Assembly (NCBI RefSeq): GCF_004328625.1
Contig: NZ_CP032229.1
Location: forward strand, 5,270,001-5,334,000
Length of the DNA stretch: 64,000 bases
DNA from: Streptomyces seoulensis
Lineage (GTDB): Bacteria > Actinomycetota > Actinomycetes > Streptomycetales > Streptomycetaceae
Reading direction: 5' to 3'
Positions 1 to 8,625 of the stretch are shown here, piece by piece. The notes under the pieces were generated by a model. The model did not search any database. It was not told where the DNA came from and was given only the letters and a program-made list of their open reading frames with translations. A program made the position numbers and the translations under genes. The stretch's first letter is position 1; every line of letters begins with the position of its first letter.

Positions 1-89
1 GGATAGCCGTACGCCTGGCTCGTCGACTCCAGCGGCGCACCCGTCGTCGCGGCGGCGGCCAGCACCGCCGCGCCCCCCACATACCTCAC
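1..89 (-). CDS. N-terminus of a gene running off the window, product unknown
   Basis: A GTG codon at 87-89 overlaps the TGA stop of the upstream MBL hydrolase gene (GTGA, 4-bp overlap). The frame stays open to the window edge and encodes an alanine-rich N-terminus (VRYVGGAAVLAAAATTGAPL at the start). The overlap suggests translational coupling in one minus-strand operon with the MBL hydrolase. The hydrophobic Ala/Val stretch could be a signal or membrane segment, but 29 codons are too few to assign a family. Confidence 0.5.
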   Translation of the reverse strand, partial: MRYVGGAAVLAAAATTGAPLESTSQAYGY

Positions 90-859
90 CGGCCGGCCTC
101 CAGCCGTACGCCCTCGCCGTGCCCCAGCCGGCACACGGTCACCTTCGGTGCCGCCTCGGCCGCCAGGCGCACGAACTCCTCGCCCGGCGCGTGGAACTCG
201 TGCGGGCGCACCGCGTCCATCCCGATCGGCCAGTACGTGCCGTAGTGCACCGGCACCGCCCAGCCCGGCGCCAGCCGGGCCAGCGCCCGCGCCGCCCGGC
301 CCGCGTCCAGATGCCCCTCACCGAGGTTCGGACCCCAGCCGCCCACCGGCAGCAGCGCCACGTCCACCGGACCGACCTCCTCGGCCATCGCGTCGAACAG
401 CGCGGTGTCCCCGGCGAAGTAGGTGCGCGCCTCGCCCTCCACGACATAGCCCAGCGCGGGCGCGCGGTGCGGACCGAACGGCAGCCGCCGTCCGTCGTGC
501 AGCGCGGGCACCACCCGCACCCGCAGCTCCCCGAGCCGCACCTCGTCGCCGGGCACCACCTCGGTGAGGTCCAGCCCCCGCAGCCGGCGCAGTCCGGGCA
601 CCGCGCGTAGCGCGCCCCGAGGCACCAGCACCCGCGTGCCCGGTGCCAGCTGAGCCAGCGACGGCAGATGCAGATGGTCGGCGTGCAGATGCGAGACGAG
701 CACGGCGTCGGCGCGGCGGGCCCCGGCGGGCGGCGGCGCGCCCCGGCGGCGGCGCAGATGCGCCAGCCGGGAGGCGAACAGGGGATCGGTGAGCACCCGG
801 GTGTCCGAATCCTCGATCGTGCAGGTGGCGTGACCCCACCAGGTGACCTCCACCGGCAC
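86..859 (-). CDS. MBL-fold metallo-hydrolase (UlaG-like)
   Basis: Metallo-beta-lactamase-fold hydrolase of 257 residues. The N-terminus has the UlaG-type opening VEVTWWGHATCTIE, followed by TDPLF and the zinc motif SHLHADHLH (HxHxDH) near residue 60. Later metal ligands are in YFAGDTALFD and VPVHYGTYWP. Family members are cytoplasmic metal-dependent hydrolases acting on phosphoesters, lactones or unknown substrates, so the substrate cannot be named. I chose the GTG at 859 because GGAGG lies 8 bases upstream; a GTG at 868 overlaps that site. The gene is divergent from the small protein at 943. Confidence 0.85.
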   Translation of the reverse strand: MPVEVTWWGHATCTIEDSDTRVLTDPLFASRLAHLRRRRGAPPPAGARRADAVLVSHLHADHLHLPSLAQLAPGTRVLVPRGALRAVPGLRRLRGLDLTEVVPGDEVRLGELRVRVVPALHDGRRLPFGPHRAPALGYVVEGEARTYFAGDTALFDAMAEEVGPVDVALLPVGGWGPNLGEGHLDAGRAARALARLAPGWAVPVHYGTYWPIGMDAVRPHEFHAPGEEFVRLAAEAAPKVTVCRLGHGEGVRLEAGR

Positions 860-942
860 TACCCTCACCTCCGCGCGCGACTCCCCCGAAGCCTACGGGC
901 AGCGGTAGGGTCGGCGGCGAAACCCGGAGGTGAGGGGACGCC

Positions 943-1374
943 ATGGGACCGTTACGGGGTGCCTCGGCCGCGCCTGCGGCGGTACGGATCACCGCCATCG
1001 CCAGCCTGACCCCGCTGGAGGAGCTGGAGGCCGACCCCTTCCTGGTCGACTCCCGCAGCCAGCACGCCATGTGCGCCCGCTGGGCCGCCGAGCAGGGCTT
1101 CGTGGTCACCCGCGAACTCCTCGTCGGCGGCCTGCGCTTCGACCACGACGCCCTCTGGGACGGCGTACGCCCCGGCGTGGACGTCTTCGTCGCCCCCAGC
1201 AGGCGCGTGCTGGAACGCGCGCTGTCCTCGGCGGAGGAGTTCACCGCCGAGTGCGCCCGGCGCGGCGTCCACGTGGAGACGGTCGGCAGCGCCGAACCCG
1301 CCTACGACGCCCGGATGAAGGCACGCGTGCACCGGCGGCTCTCCATGCCCACGGCCGGGTACGACGGCAAATGA
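943..1374 (+). CDS. Small protein resembling a degenerate serine-recombinase catalytic domain
   Basis: A 143-residue protein with a strong ribosome-binding site (GGAGGTGAGG at 924-933). The central region, Q-x3-C-x-x-W-A-x3-G-F-x-V at about residues 45-60, then VDVFVAPSRRVLERA and a helix ending in ARRGVHVETVG, follows the layout of the resolvase/invertase N-terminal domain (QxxxC..A...GF, D-x-x-x-V...x-x-L-x-R, ..GV.V..V). The usual R-V-S-T-x-x-Q catalytic start is not recognisable and no DNA-binding domain follows. It is therefore unlikely to be an active recombinase. Related short Streptomyces proteins are annotated only as hypothetical. The function is unknown and the fold assignment is inference. 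Confidence 0.7.
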   Translation: MGPLRGASAAPAAVRITAIASLTPLEELEADPFLVDSRSQHAMCARWAAEQGFVVTRELLVGGLRFDHDALWDGVRPGVDVFVAPSRRVLERALSSAEEFTAECARRGVHVETVGSAEPAYDARMKARVHRRLSMPTAGYDGK

Positions 1375-1455
1375 GCCGCCCCGGCGTCCCCGGCCGGTAT
1401 GACAAGGTGGGGGGAAGGCCCCGCGGGGCGGGCCGGAACGTGAGGTGCGCGGGGC

Positions 1456-3513
1456 GTGGGGTGGCGACGGGTTGCCGGTCAGATCGGCCGGAGCGTCACG
1501 GTGTGGGCGGTCTCCACCCTCACCATGCTCCTGCTCGCCGGACTCCTCCCCGACTTCCGGCTCCAGTCGCCCGACGGTGACAGCGCCACCCGTATCGCCG
1601 TCACCGCCGCCTGCGGCGCGGGGGCGTTCGGTCTGCTGTCGGCGCTTCTCTGGCCGGTGCTGGTGCGGACGCTGCTGCTGGTGCCCGCGCTCTTCCTCGG
1701 CCTGCTGGTCTTCTTCCTCAACGGCTCCCTGCTGCTGCTCGCGCTGCGCGTCAACCCCTCCGGGCGGGGCGAGGTGGCGCCCGAGACCGCCGTCATCGTC
1801 GCCGCCGTGATGTCCGCGGTCGCCTCCGCGACCGGCGGCGCGCTCGCCGTACGCGACGACGACGCCTACCGGCGCCGGCTGCTGCGGCTGGCCGGCCGGC
1901 GCCGAAGAGCCGCCCTGCCCTGCGCGAGCACCCCCGGCCTGGTCTGCGTCCAGCTCGACGGCGTCGGCCACGACGTGCTCACCGCCGCCGTCCGCGACGG
2001 CCTGATGCCCACCGTCGCCCGCTGGCTCGCCGCCGACGGCGTCATCCCGCCCACCCACCGGCTCACCGCCTGGCGCACCGACTGGTCCAGCCAGACCGGC
2101 GCCAGCCAGCTCGGCATCCTGCACGGCAGCACCTGGGACGTGCCCGCCTTCCGCTGGTACGAGAAGGAGCGCGGCGAGGTCATGGTCTGCAACCGGCCCG
2201 CCTCCGCCGCCGAGTTGCAGCGCCGCGCCACCGTCCGCACCGGCGAGGCGGGACTCCTCGCCGTCGACGGCGCCAGCCGGGGCAACCTGTTCAGCGGCGG
2301 CGCGGGGGAGCAGGCCCTCGTCCTGTCCATCGCCACCCGCCGCCGGGGCCGGGAGAACCGTTCCCGCGCCGGGTACTTCGCCTACTTCTCCGACCCCGCC
2401 AACGCGGTGCGCACCGCGCTGTCCTTCTTCGCCGAGATCGGCCGCGAGATCGGCCAGTCCACCCGCGCCCGGTTCGCCGGAACCCACCCGCGCGTCGGCC
2501 GGGGCGGCCTCTACCCGTTCGTCCGCGCCTTCGCCACCGTCGTCGAACGGGACGTGGTCGTCGCCGCCGTGATGGGCGACCTGCTCGCCGGCCGCACCGC
2601 CGTCTACGCCGACCTCGTCGCCTACGACGAGGTCGCCCACCACTCAGGACCGGACAGCCGCGACGCCCGCCAGGTCCTCAAGCGCCTCGACCGCTCCCTC
2701 GCGCTGATCGAGAAGGCCGCCGAGCACGCCCCGCGCCCCTACCGCCTGGTCGTCCTCTCCGACCACGGGCAGAGCCCCGGCGAGACCTTCCGCTCCCGCT
2801 ACGGCCTCACCCTCGCCGACCTCGTCCGCGCCGGCAGCGGACTCCCCGTGCCGCGCGGCGCCGGGCGCACCCCGAGCGGCGCCGAGGCCCGCGCCGCCGT
2901 ACGCGCCGCCCTGGGCCGGGGCGACGGTGTCCCCGTGGCCGGGGAGGACGGCTCCGAGCCCGTCGTGCTCGCCTCCGGCAACCTCGGCCTGGTCTCCTTC
3001 CCCGACGTCCCGCACCGGATGACCAAGGAGGAGATCGACGCCCGCCACCCGGCGCTGCTCCCCACCCTCGCCAACCATCCCGGCATCGGCTTCCTGCTGG
3101 TCCGCAGCGCCGAGCACGACGGGGTGGTCCTCGGCCCCTGCGGCACCGAGATCCCGCTGGCCGAACTGGACGAACGGCCGGGACCGCTGGCCCGCTTCGG
3201 CCCCGGCGCCGTCGACGCGGTACGCCGGACGCACGCCTTCCCGCACACCGCCGACATCATGGTCAACTCCTGGCACGACCCGGCCACCGGGCAGATCCAC
3301 GCCTTCGAGGAGCAGATCGGCTCCCACGGCGGCCTCGGCGGCGCCCAGTCCCGCCCGTTCCTGCTCTCCCCGCTCCCCCTCTCCATGCCCGGCGAGGACG
3401 GCGAGGCGCTGACCGGCGCCGAGCGCGTGCACGGCGTACTGCGCCGCTGGCTCGGCGAGTTGAACGGCCCCGAGGTGCCGCTCGACGCCGACCCCGAGCC
3501 CCGGGCGGCCTGA
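1456..3513 (+). CDS. Membrane protein: holin-like 4-TM domain fused to an alkaline-phosphatase-superfamily domain
   Basis: A 685-residue protein. Residues 1-130 hold about four hydrophobic segments in the style of the mycobacterial four-TM holin superfamily. Residues 150-685 form an alkaline-phosphatase/nucleotide-pyrophosphatase-like domain with the expected metal and nucleophile motifs: QLDGVGHD, TDWSSQTGAS, YDEVAHHSG and LSDHGQSPG. The enzyme half would hydrolyse a phosphomonoester or phosphodiester. If the helices insert normally, the domain side (cytoplasmic or outside) cannot be decided from sequence. The start is GTG at 1456 with only a weak upstream AGG. It stands alone between unrelated genes. 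Confidence 0.85.
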   Translation: MGWRRVAGQIGRSVTVWAVSTLTMLLLAGLLPDFRLQSPDGDSATRIAVTAACGAGAFGLLSALLWPVLVRTLLLVPALFLGLLVFFLNGSLLLLALRVNPSGRGEVAPETAVIVAAVMSAVASATGGALAVRDDDAYRRRLLRLAGRRRRAALPCASTPGLVCVQLDGVGHDVLTAAVRDGLMPTVARWLAADGVIPPTHRLTAWRTDWSSQTGASQLGILHGSTWDVPAFRWYEKERGEVMVCNRPASAAELQRRATVRTGEAGLLAVDGASRGNLFSGGAGEQALVLSIATRRRGRENRSRAGYFAYFSDPANAVRTALSFFAEIGREIGQSTRARFAGTHPRVGRGGLYPFVRAFATVVERDVVVAAVMGDLLAGRTAVYADLVAYDEVAHHSGPDSRDARQVLKRLDRSLALIEKAAEHAPRPYRLVVLSDHGQSPGETFRSRYGLTLADLVRAGSGLPVPRGAGRTPSGAEARAAVRAALGRGDGVPVAGEDGSEPVVLASGNLGLVSFPDVPHRMTKEEIDARHPALLPTLANHPGIGFLLVRSAEHDGVVLGPCGTEIPLAELDERPGPLARFGPGAVDAVRRTHAFPHTADIMVNSWHDPATGQIHAFEEQIGSHGGLGGAQSRPFLLSPLPLSMPGEDGEALTGAERVHGVLRRWLGELNGPEVPLDADPEPRAA

Positions 3514-3624
3514 GCCGGCGGACGGGTCCTGACGCTGCGGCGACCCTTGATGTGATCGGATGGGGTCACGGGGGTACGGGGCAACAGGACCCGGAACACC
3601 CAAACACCCGCGAAAGGAACCACC

Positions 3625-4050
3625 GTGGCTACCACGCGCACCGCACACACGGACTGGGAAGGCGAACTGCTGTCGGGCAGCGGCACCGTCACGTTCGACT
3701 CCTCCGGCATCGGCTCCCAGCCGGTGTCGTGGCCGTCGCGCGCCGAGAAGGCGAACGGCCGCACCAGCCCGGAGGAGCTGATCGCCGCCGCGCACTCCAG
3801 CTGCTTCTCCATGGCCCTGTCGCACGGCCTTACCGGCGCCGGTACCCCGCCCACCCGGCTGGAGACCAGGGCCGACGTCACCTTCCAGCCCGGCGAGGGC
3901 ATCACCGGCATCCACCTCACCGTGCGCGGCGAGGTCCCCGGTCTGGACGCGGAGGGCTTCCAGGCGGCCGCCGAGGACGCCAAGAAGAACTGCCCGGTCA
4001 GCCAGGCCCTGACCGGCACCGAGATCACCCTCACGGCCGAGCTGGCCTGA
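3625..4050 (+). CDS. OsmC-family peroxiredoxin
   Basis: OsmC/Ohr-fold thiol peroxidase of 141 residues, the normal family length. It carries the two conserved cysteines, one in AAAHSSCFSMALS (about residue 60) and one in AKKNCPVSQAL (about residue 125). These form the redox pair that reduces organic hydroperoxides in the cytoplasm. The SSC/NCPVS signatures fit the OsmC branch better than Ohr. The GTG start at 3625 follows AAAGGAACC with good spacing. It appears monocistronic. Confidence 0.92.
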   Translation: MATTRTAHTDWEGELLSGSGTVTFDSSGIGSQPVSWPSRAEKANGRTSPEELIAAAHSSCFSMALSHGLTGAGTPPTRLETRADVTFQPGEGITGIHLTVRGEVPGLDAEGFQAAAEDAKKNCPVSQALTGTEITLTAELA

Positions 4051-4102
4051 AGCCCGCCGGCTTTCCGGTGCCGCGTCCCGCACGTCATGGGCGCGGCACC
4101 GG

Positions 4103-4966
4103 TCACAGGCTCTCGCGGAACTCCCGCAGCAGCTTCTGGGTGCGCTGCGCGGAGGCGGCCAGCGCCGTCATGTGGTCCAGCACCTCCAGGTGCGCGGCCA
4201 CCTCCTCGCGCGAGTCGAGGTAGAGCGCGCCGGTCAGATACTCGGTGAACACCATGTCCGGCAGCTCCCGTTCGGCGAACCGGAACAGGGTGAAGGGGGC
4301 GTACGCCCCCGGGTGCGGGCCGGCCGCGAACTCCGCGAGCTGGATGGTGATGCCGTCCCGGTCGGCGTACTCCAGCAGCCGGTCCAGCTGGTCGCGCATC
4401 ACCTCGGACCGCGTGCTCACCGGGCGGCGCAGCACCGTCTCGTCCATCACGAACCACAGGTGCGGGGCGTCCTCCCGCTCCAGCAGCCGCTGCCGCTCCA
4501 GGCGCAGCGCCACATGCCGCTCCACCGTCTCCGCGCCGTGCTGCCCTATGGGCCCGGCCTCCAGCACCGCCCGCGCGTACGCCTCGGTCTGGAGCAGGCC
4601 GGGGATGAAGTGGGGCTCGTAGGACCGGATCAGGCGGGCGGCGCCCTCCAGGCTGACGTACAGGCTGAACCAGTCCGGCAGCACGTCGTGGAAGCGCTGC
4701 CACCAGTCCGGCTGGTTGGCCTCCTCGGCCAGCCGCACGAACGCGGCGGCCTCCTCCTCGCCCACCCCGTACGCGGCCAGCAGCGCCTGCACGTACGGGA
4801 TCTTCAGCGCGACCTCGGCCGTCTCCATCCGCCGCACGGTCGCCGAGGCCACCCGCAGCACCCGCGCCGCCTCGTCCCGGCTCAGCCCGGCCGACTCCCG
4901 CAGCTCCTGCAACCGCCGCCCGAGCACCACCTGCCCCACCGTGGGAGCGGCCCGCCGCTCACTCAC
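4103..4966 (-). CDS. XRE-family regulator with DUF5753 (Scr1-type) domain
   Basis: A 287-residue actinomycete regulator. Residues 12-75 are a Cro/CI-type helix-turn-helix (LGRRLQELRESAGLSRDEAA, then VASATVRRMETAEV). The remainder is the DUF5753 ligand/effector domain with its typical IRSYEPHFIPGLLQTEAYA and PDMVFTEYLTGALYLD. Such proteins are usually paired with a short DUF397 protein in a toxin-antitoxin-like or developmental regulatory pair. No DUF397 gene is adjacent, so this copy looks orphaned. The GTG start at 4966 follows GGGAGGGGG. It is divergent from the methyltransferase at 5098. Confidence 0.93.
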   Translation of the reverse strand: MSERRAAPTVGQVVLGRRLQELRESAGLSRDEAARVLRVASATVRRMETAEVALKIPYVQALLAAYGVGEEEAAAFVRLAEEANQPDWWQRFHDVLPDWFSLYVSLEGAARLIRSYEPHFIPGLLQTEAYARAVLEAGPIGQHGAETVERHVALRLERQRLLEREDAPHLWFVMDETVLRRPVSTRSEVMRDQLDRLLEYADRDGITIQLAEFAAGPHPGAYAPFTLFRFAERELPDMVFTEYLTGALYLDSREEVAAHLEVLDHMTALAASAQRTQKLLREFRESL

Positions 4967-5097
4967 CCCGGCCCCCTCCCCACTGATCCGTACAGCCAGT
5001 CTGCCACGCGGGGGTCCTGCGCACAGGAGGGATCAATCAGCCACTGGGGGGCGGGAGTTGGCCGAGTAGGCGCGGAATCCGCGGGCACACGAACCCC

Positions 5098-5841
5098 GTG
5101 CTCGACTACGACAAGGAAGCCGAGTCCTATGACCAACTTCGTGGCGGGGAGCCCCGTGCTCGGGCCGCTGCCGATGCCGTGCTCGGGCTGGTTCCGGAGG
5201 GTGGGGGGCGGCTGCTGGACAACGGGTGCGGTACCGGGATCGTCACGCGGCAACTGATCGAGGCGCGGCCGGGGTTGCGGGTGACGGGGGTCGATCTCAC
5301 GTCGGCGATGGCGGGGAGGGCGGCTGTTCGGGTGCCCGGTGCCGTGGTGCGGGGGGACAGCCGGCGACTGCCCTTTCCGGACGGGGTGTTCGACGTCGTC
5401 ACCAGTGTGTGGCTGCTGCATCTGATGGACGATCCCGCCGATCTGCGGGCCGTGCTCGGGGAGTGCGCGCGGGTGTTGCGGCCTGGCGGGACCTATGTGA
5501 CAACCGTCGACAAGGCGAGGGCGCACGACGTGGGCAGTGACATCGACGCCGTGCTCGGGCCGCGCCCCCGGCGGCCCGCCTCCGACGACCCGGCCAAGGT
5601 GGACGCGTACGCCGCCGGGGCCGGGCTGGTCAGGACCGGGCAGGCGCGGTTCACCGGGGTCGGGCAGGGGCGCAGCCCGCGCCGGACGATCAAGGACCTC
5701 CGGCGCGGGTGGTTCACCCTGCTGCCGCCCGGCGAGCCGCGTACCGAGGAGTTCGCCGCGCGGCTGGCCCGCCTGCCCGACCAGGACCGTCCCCGCGCGG
5801 ACCCCGTCTTCACCCTGCACGCGTACCGGCGGTCCGGGTAG
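5098..5841 (+). CDS. Class I SAM-dependent methyltransferase
   Basis: A 247-residue Methyltransf_11-type enzyme. Motif I is LLDNGCGTGIVT at about 40, the acidic post-I strand is VTGVDLTSAMA, motif II is FDVVTSVWLLHL and motif III is RVLRPGGTYVTT. The substrate is unknown. The GTG start has no convincing ribosome-binding site. Composition is somewhat richer in T/G-ended codons (for example cggggggac, ttgcgg) than its neighbours. It is divergent from the XRE-DUF5753 gene with 131 bp between them. Confidence 0.88.
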   Translation: MLDYDKEAESYDQLRGGEPRARAAADAVLGLVPEGGGRLLDNGCGTGIVTRQLIEARPGLRVTGVDLTSAMAGRAAVRVPGAVVRGDSRRLPFPDGVFDVVTSVWLLHLMDDPADLRAVLGECARVLRPGGTYVTTVDKARAHDVGSDIDAVLGPRPRRPASDDPAKVDAYAAGAGLVRTGQARFTGVGQGRSPRRTIKDLRRGWFTLLPPGEPRTEEFAARLARLPDQDRPRADPVFTLHAYRRSG

Positions 5842-6030
5842 GGGCCCGCCCGCACTGACCGGCCGCACCCGGCCGGCCATACCGCCCGCCCATGCCCCCG
5901 ACCGCACCCACCCGGTCCAGCCGCGCGGCTCCGAGGCTTGCCGTATCGGCAACAGTTCTTGCCGTCGGCCACCGCCCCGTCGCACGCTGGGCGCAGCCGG
6001 AGCAGAGCCGGGGAAGAGAGGCCGACCAGC

Positions 6031-6933
6031 ATGGCGCACGACCACCACAAACCCGCCGGGCACGGGCACGGACACGGGCACGGGCATCAGACCGACATCG
6101 ACTGGGCCGAGATGGGCCCGGTACTGGAGTCCCAGGCGGAGCTGCTCGCGCCCGCCTACCGCGAGGCGATGGCCTGGCTCGCCGAGGAGACCCCCGAGCC
6201 GGGCCTGATCGTGGACGCGGGCAGCGGCCCCGGCGTCGTCGCCTGCCTGTTCGCCGAGGAGTTCCCCGGCGCCCGGGTCACCGCCGTCGACGGCAGTGGA
6301 CCCCTGCTGGAGCGCGCCCGCGCCCGCGCCGCCCGCCTCGGCGTGGACGGCCGCTTCTCCACCGTCACCGGTGAACTCCCGGAAGCACTGGACGAGTTGG
6401 AGTTCCCGGCCGACCTGCTGTGGGCCAGCCGCAGCCTGCACCACCTCGGGGACCAGCGGGCCGCGCTCGCCGCGTTCGTGGAGCGGCTCGCCCCCGGCGG
6501 CACCCTCGCCCTCCTGGAGGGCGGTCTCCCCGCCCGCTACCTGCCCCGCGACATCGGCATCGGCCGCCCCGGACTCCAGTCCCGGCTCAACGCGGCCGAG
6601 GAGGAGTGGTTCAGCCGGATGCGCGCCGAACTGCCCGGCGCCGTCGCCGAGCCCGAGGACTGGCCCGCCCTGCTCACCTCGGCCGGCCTGAAGCCCACCC
6701 GCACCCGTACCTTCCTGCTGGACCTGCCCGCCCCCGCCGACGAGGCCGCCCGCGACTACGCCGCCGCCTACTTCACCCGGCTGCGCGACGGCCTCGGCGA
6801 CGTCCTGGACGCCGACGACCGGGCCACCGTGGACCGCCTCCTCGACCGCGCCGACCCGGAGAGCCTGTACCAGCGGGCCGACCTGTTCGTGCTGGACGCG
6901 TACACCGTCTACACGGCCGTACGCCCCCGCTGA
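6031..6933 (+). CDS. SAM-dependent methyltransferase with His-rich N-terminus
   Basis: A 300-residue methyltransferase. The first 21 residues are MAHDHHKPAGHGHGHGHGHQ plus T, a histidine/glycine run like those of metal-binding proteins. The SAM fold follows: IVDAGSGPGVVACLFAEEF (motif I, about 60-78), VTAVDGSG, ADLLWASRSLHHLGD and RLAPGGTLALLEGG. I chose ATG 6031 because GGGAAGAGAGG lies just upstream and the longer frame adds only non-homologous residues. The substrate is unknown. Whether the His run binds Ni/Zn/Co or acts as a linker is open. Confidence 0.9.
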   Translation: MAHDHHKPAGHGHGHGHGHQTDIDWAEMGPVLESQAELLAPAYREAMAWLAEETPEPGLIVDAGSGPGVVACLFAEEFPGARVTAVDGSGPLLERARARAARLGVDGRFSTVTGELPEALDELEFPADLLWASRSLHHLGDQRAALAAFVERLAPGGTLALLEGGLPARYLPRDIGIGRPGLQSRLNAAEEEWFSRMRAELPGAVAEPEDWPALLTSAGLKPTRTRTFLLDLPAPADEAARDYAAAYFTRLRDGLGDVLDADDRATVDRLLDRADPESLYQRADLFVLDAYTVYTAVRPR

Positions 6934-6934
6934 G

Positions 6935-7624
6935 TCAGTTCGCCGCGAGGAGTTGCCGGGCCAGCCGGTCCCCGAGCGCGACCGCCGCGTCATGGCTCTC
7001 GACCGGGGACACCCGCGCCTCCTTGAACAGGATGTACGTCACCCCGGACTCGGCGCCCCCGGTCGCCGGGTCCGGGTCGATGCCGAGCGCCTCGGCGGTC
7101 GCGTACGACGCCTCGCCGATGATCTCCTTCGGGCCGGTGTCCCCGACGACGGCGTACTCCACCCGGTCGCCGTGGATGACGGCGACCACTGCGCCGCCCG
7201 CGATGCCGGCCGCCGCGGGGTCCCACAGGGCGCTGTTGCCGGGCACCACCACGTACGGTAGCGTGTCGGCGCGCAGCGGCCTGCCGTCGGACTGGTGGTA
7301 GGCGGTGTCGTCCTGGTACCAGGGGTCGCGGTCCTCGTTGCAGTTCGCGGTGCGCTGCCCGTCGCAGTCCACGTCCAGGTCCGCCTGCCAGAACACCGCG
7401 CCCTCCAGCCCGCACACCGGGACGGTCGCGGGGCTCTCGGCGTCGGTGCGGTACAGACCTGCGGAGACCCGGTCGCAGGTCCGTACCTTGGCCAGCAGGT
7501 CGGCCGCGGGGATCGTGCCCTCCCGGGCCCGCCTCGGCGTGTCACCCTGCGCGGCGGCCAGGGCCGTGGCGCAGAGCAGGACGGTCCCGGCGGCGGTGGC
7601 GAGACCCAGGGGACGAAGACGCAC
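6935..7624 (-). CDS. Secreted GH75 chitosanase
   Basis: Endo-chitosanase of the fungal/actinobacterial GH75 family, about 229 residues. A short Arg-containing N-terminus is followed by a hydrophobic signal segment (GLATAAGTVLLCATALAAA), consistent with export. Family motifs include FWQADLDVDCDG, the GNSALWDPAAAGI region, YAVVGDTGPKEIIGEAS and GVTYILF; the DVDCDG and VVGDTGP segments hold the presumed catalytic acids. I chose GTG 7624 because GGAAGGG lies 9 bases upstream; an in-frame GTG at 7654 has no such site. It would depolymerise chitosan outside the cell. Its stop lies one base from the stop of the convergent methyltransferase gene. Confidence 0.88.
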   Translation of the reverse strand: MRLRPLGLATAAGTVLLCATALAAAQGDTPRRAREGTIPAADLLAKVRTCDRVSAGLYRTDAESPATVPVCGLEGAVFWQADLDVDCDGQRTANCNEDRDPWYQDDTAYHQSDGRPLRADTLPYVVVPGNSALWDPAAAGIAGGAVVAVIHGDRVEYAVVGDTGPKEIIGEASYATAEALGIDPDPATGGAESGVTYILFKEARVSPVESHDAAVALGDRLARQLLAAN

Positions 7625-7660
7625 GGCGCGGAGCCCTTCCCGGCGAGGCGGCACGCGGCG

Positions 7661-7690
7661 CCGCCCGCCCCGGGGACGGGACGGGCGGCC
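7661..7690 (-). terminator. GC hairpin between the aldo-keto reductase and chitosanase genes
   Basis: An inverted repeat (CCGCCCGCCCC / GGGACGGGCGG, one mismatch) lies between two minus-strand genes, just past the stop of the aldo-keto reductase. There is no T-run, which is usual for Streptomyces terminators. It may separate the two transcription units. Confidence 0.35.
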
Positions 7691-7706
7691 CGGTGGCGCG
7701 GAGGTG

Positions 7707-8543
7707 TCAGACCATGTCGAACGTGGCCGGGTCGGGACCCAGCCGCTTGTTCTCGTCCAGCGCGCTGATGGCGGCGAGGTCCTCGTCGTCCAGGCTGAAG
7801 TCGAACACCTCGATGTTCTCCTTGATCCGCGACGGCGTCACGGACTTCGGGATGACGATGTTGCCCAGCTGGATGTGCCAGCGGAGCACGACCTGCGCGG
7901 GCGTACGCCCGTGCTTCTGGGCGATGGCGACGATCGCCGGGACCTCCAGCAGGCCCTTGCCCTGGCCGAGCGGCGACCACGCCTCGGTCGCGATGCCGTG
8001 CTCGGCGTTGAACTCCCGCGCCGCGCGCTGCTGGAGCTGCGGGTGCAGCTCGATCTGGTCGACCGCCGGGACGACGGACGTCTCCGCGATCAGCCGCTGA
8101 AGGTGCTCGGGCAGGAAGTTGGACACTCCGATCGCGCGGATGCGGCCGTCGGAGTACAGCTTCTCGAACGCCTTGTAGGTGTCGAGGTAGTTGTCCCGCG
8201 CGGGCAGCGGCCAGTGGATCAGATAGAGGTCGAGGTAGTCGAGACCGAGCTTCGCCAGCGACGTGTCGAAGGCACGCAGGGTGGAGTCGTACCCCTGGTC
8301 GCTGTTCCAGAGCTTGGTGGTGACGAAGAGGTCCTCGCGGGGCAGGCCGGAGGCCGCGATGGCCTTGCCGGTGCCCTCTTCGTTGCCGTAGATCGCCGCG
8401 GTGTCGATGCTGCGGTACCCGGTCTCCAGCGCCGTGGCGACCGCGCGCTCCGCCTCGTCGTCCGGGACCTGCCAGACGCCGAAGCCGAGCTGGGGCATCT
8501 CGACACCGTTGTTGAGGATGATCGGGGGGACCTTGCTGCTCAC
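7707..8543 (-). CDS. Aldo/keto reductase
   Basis: NADPH-dependent aldo-keto reductase, 278 residues, in the 2,5-diketo-D-gluconate reductase-like AKR5 style. Motifs are GFGVWQVPDDEAERAV, the catalytic DTAAIYGNEEGTGKA with Tyr, VTTKLWNSDQG with Lys, and YLIHWPLP with His. The C-terminal coenzyme site is IPKSVTPSRIKENIEVFDF. I chose GTG 8543 (VSSKVPPIILNNGV), the usual homologue N-terminus, with AAGGA upstream. It is cytoplasmic and reduces small aldehydes or keto-sugars; the exact substrate is unknown. Confidence 0.93.
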   Translation of the reverse strand: MSSKVPPIILNNGVEMPQLGFGVWQVPDDEAERAVATALETGYRSIDTAAIYGNEEGTGKAIAASGLPREDLFVTTKLWNSDQGYDSTLRAFDTSLAKLGLDYLDLYLIHWPLPARDNYLDTYKAFEKLYSDGRIRAIGVSNFLPEHLQRLIAETSVVPAVDQIELHPQLQQRAAREFNAEHGIATEAWSPLGQGKGLLEVPAIVAIAQKHGRTPAQVVLRWHIQLGNIVIPKSVTPSRIKENIEVFDFSLDDEDLAAISALDENKRLGPDPATFDMV

Positions 8544-8625
8544 GAGCCTGTGATCCTTCGGTTGTGGACAGGTGCTGTACCCATCGTCAACGATCATCGG
8601 CCGGTCCGCATTCCTGACGGCGGGA

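Noticed and set aside
952..2643. 563-codon minus-strand frame
   Set aside because: Antisense shadow of the resolvase-like and phosphatase genes, of Gly/Glu/Asp/Gln low complexity.
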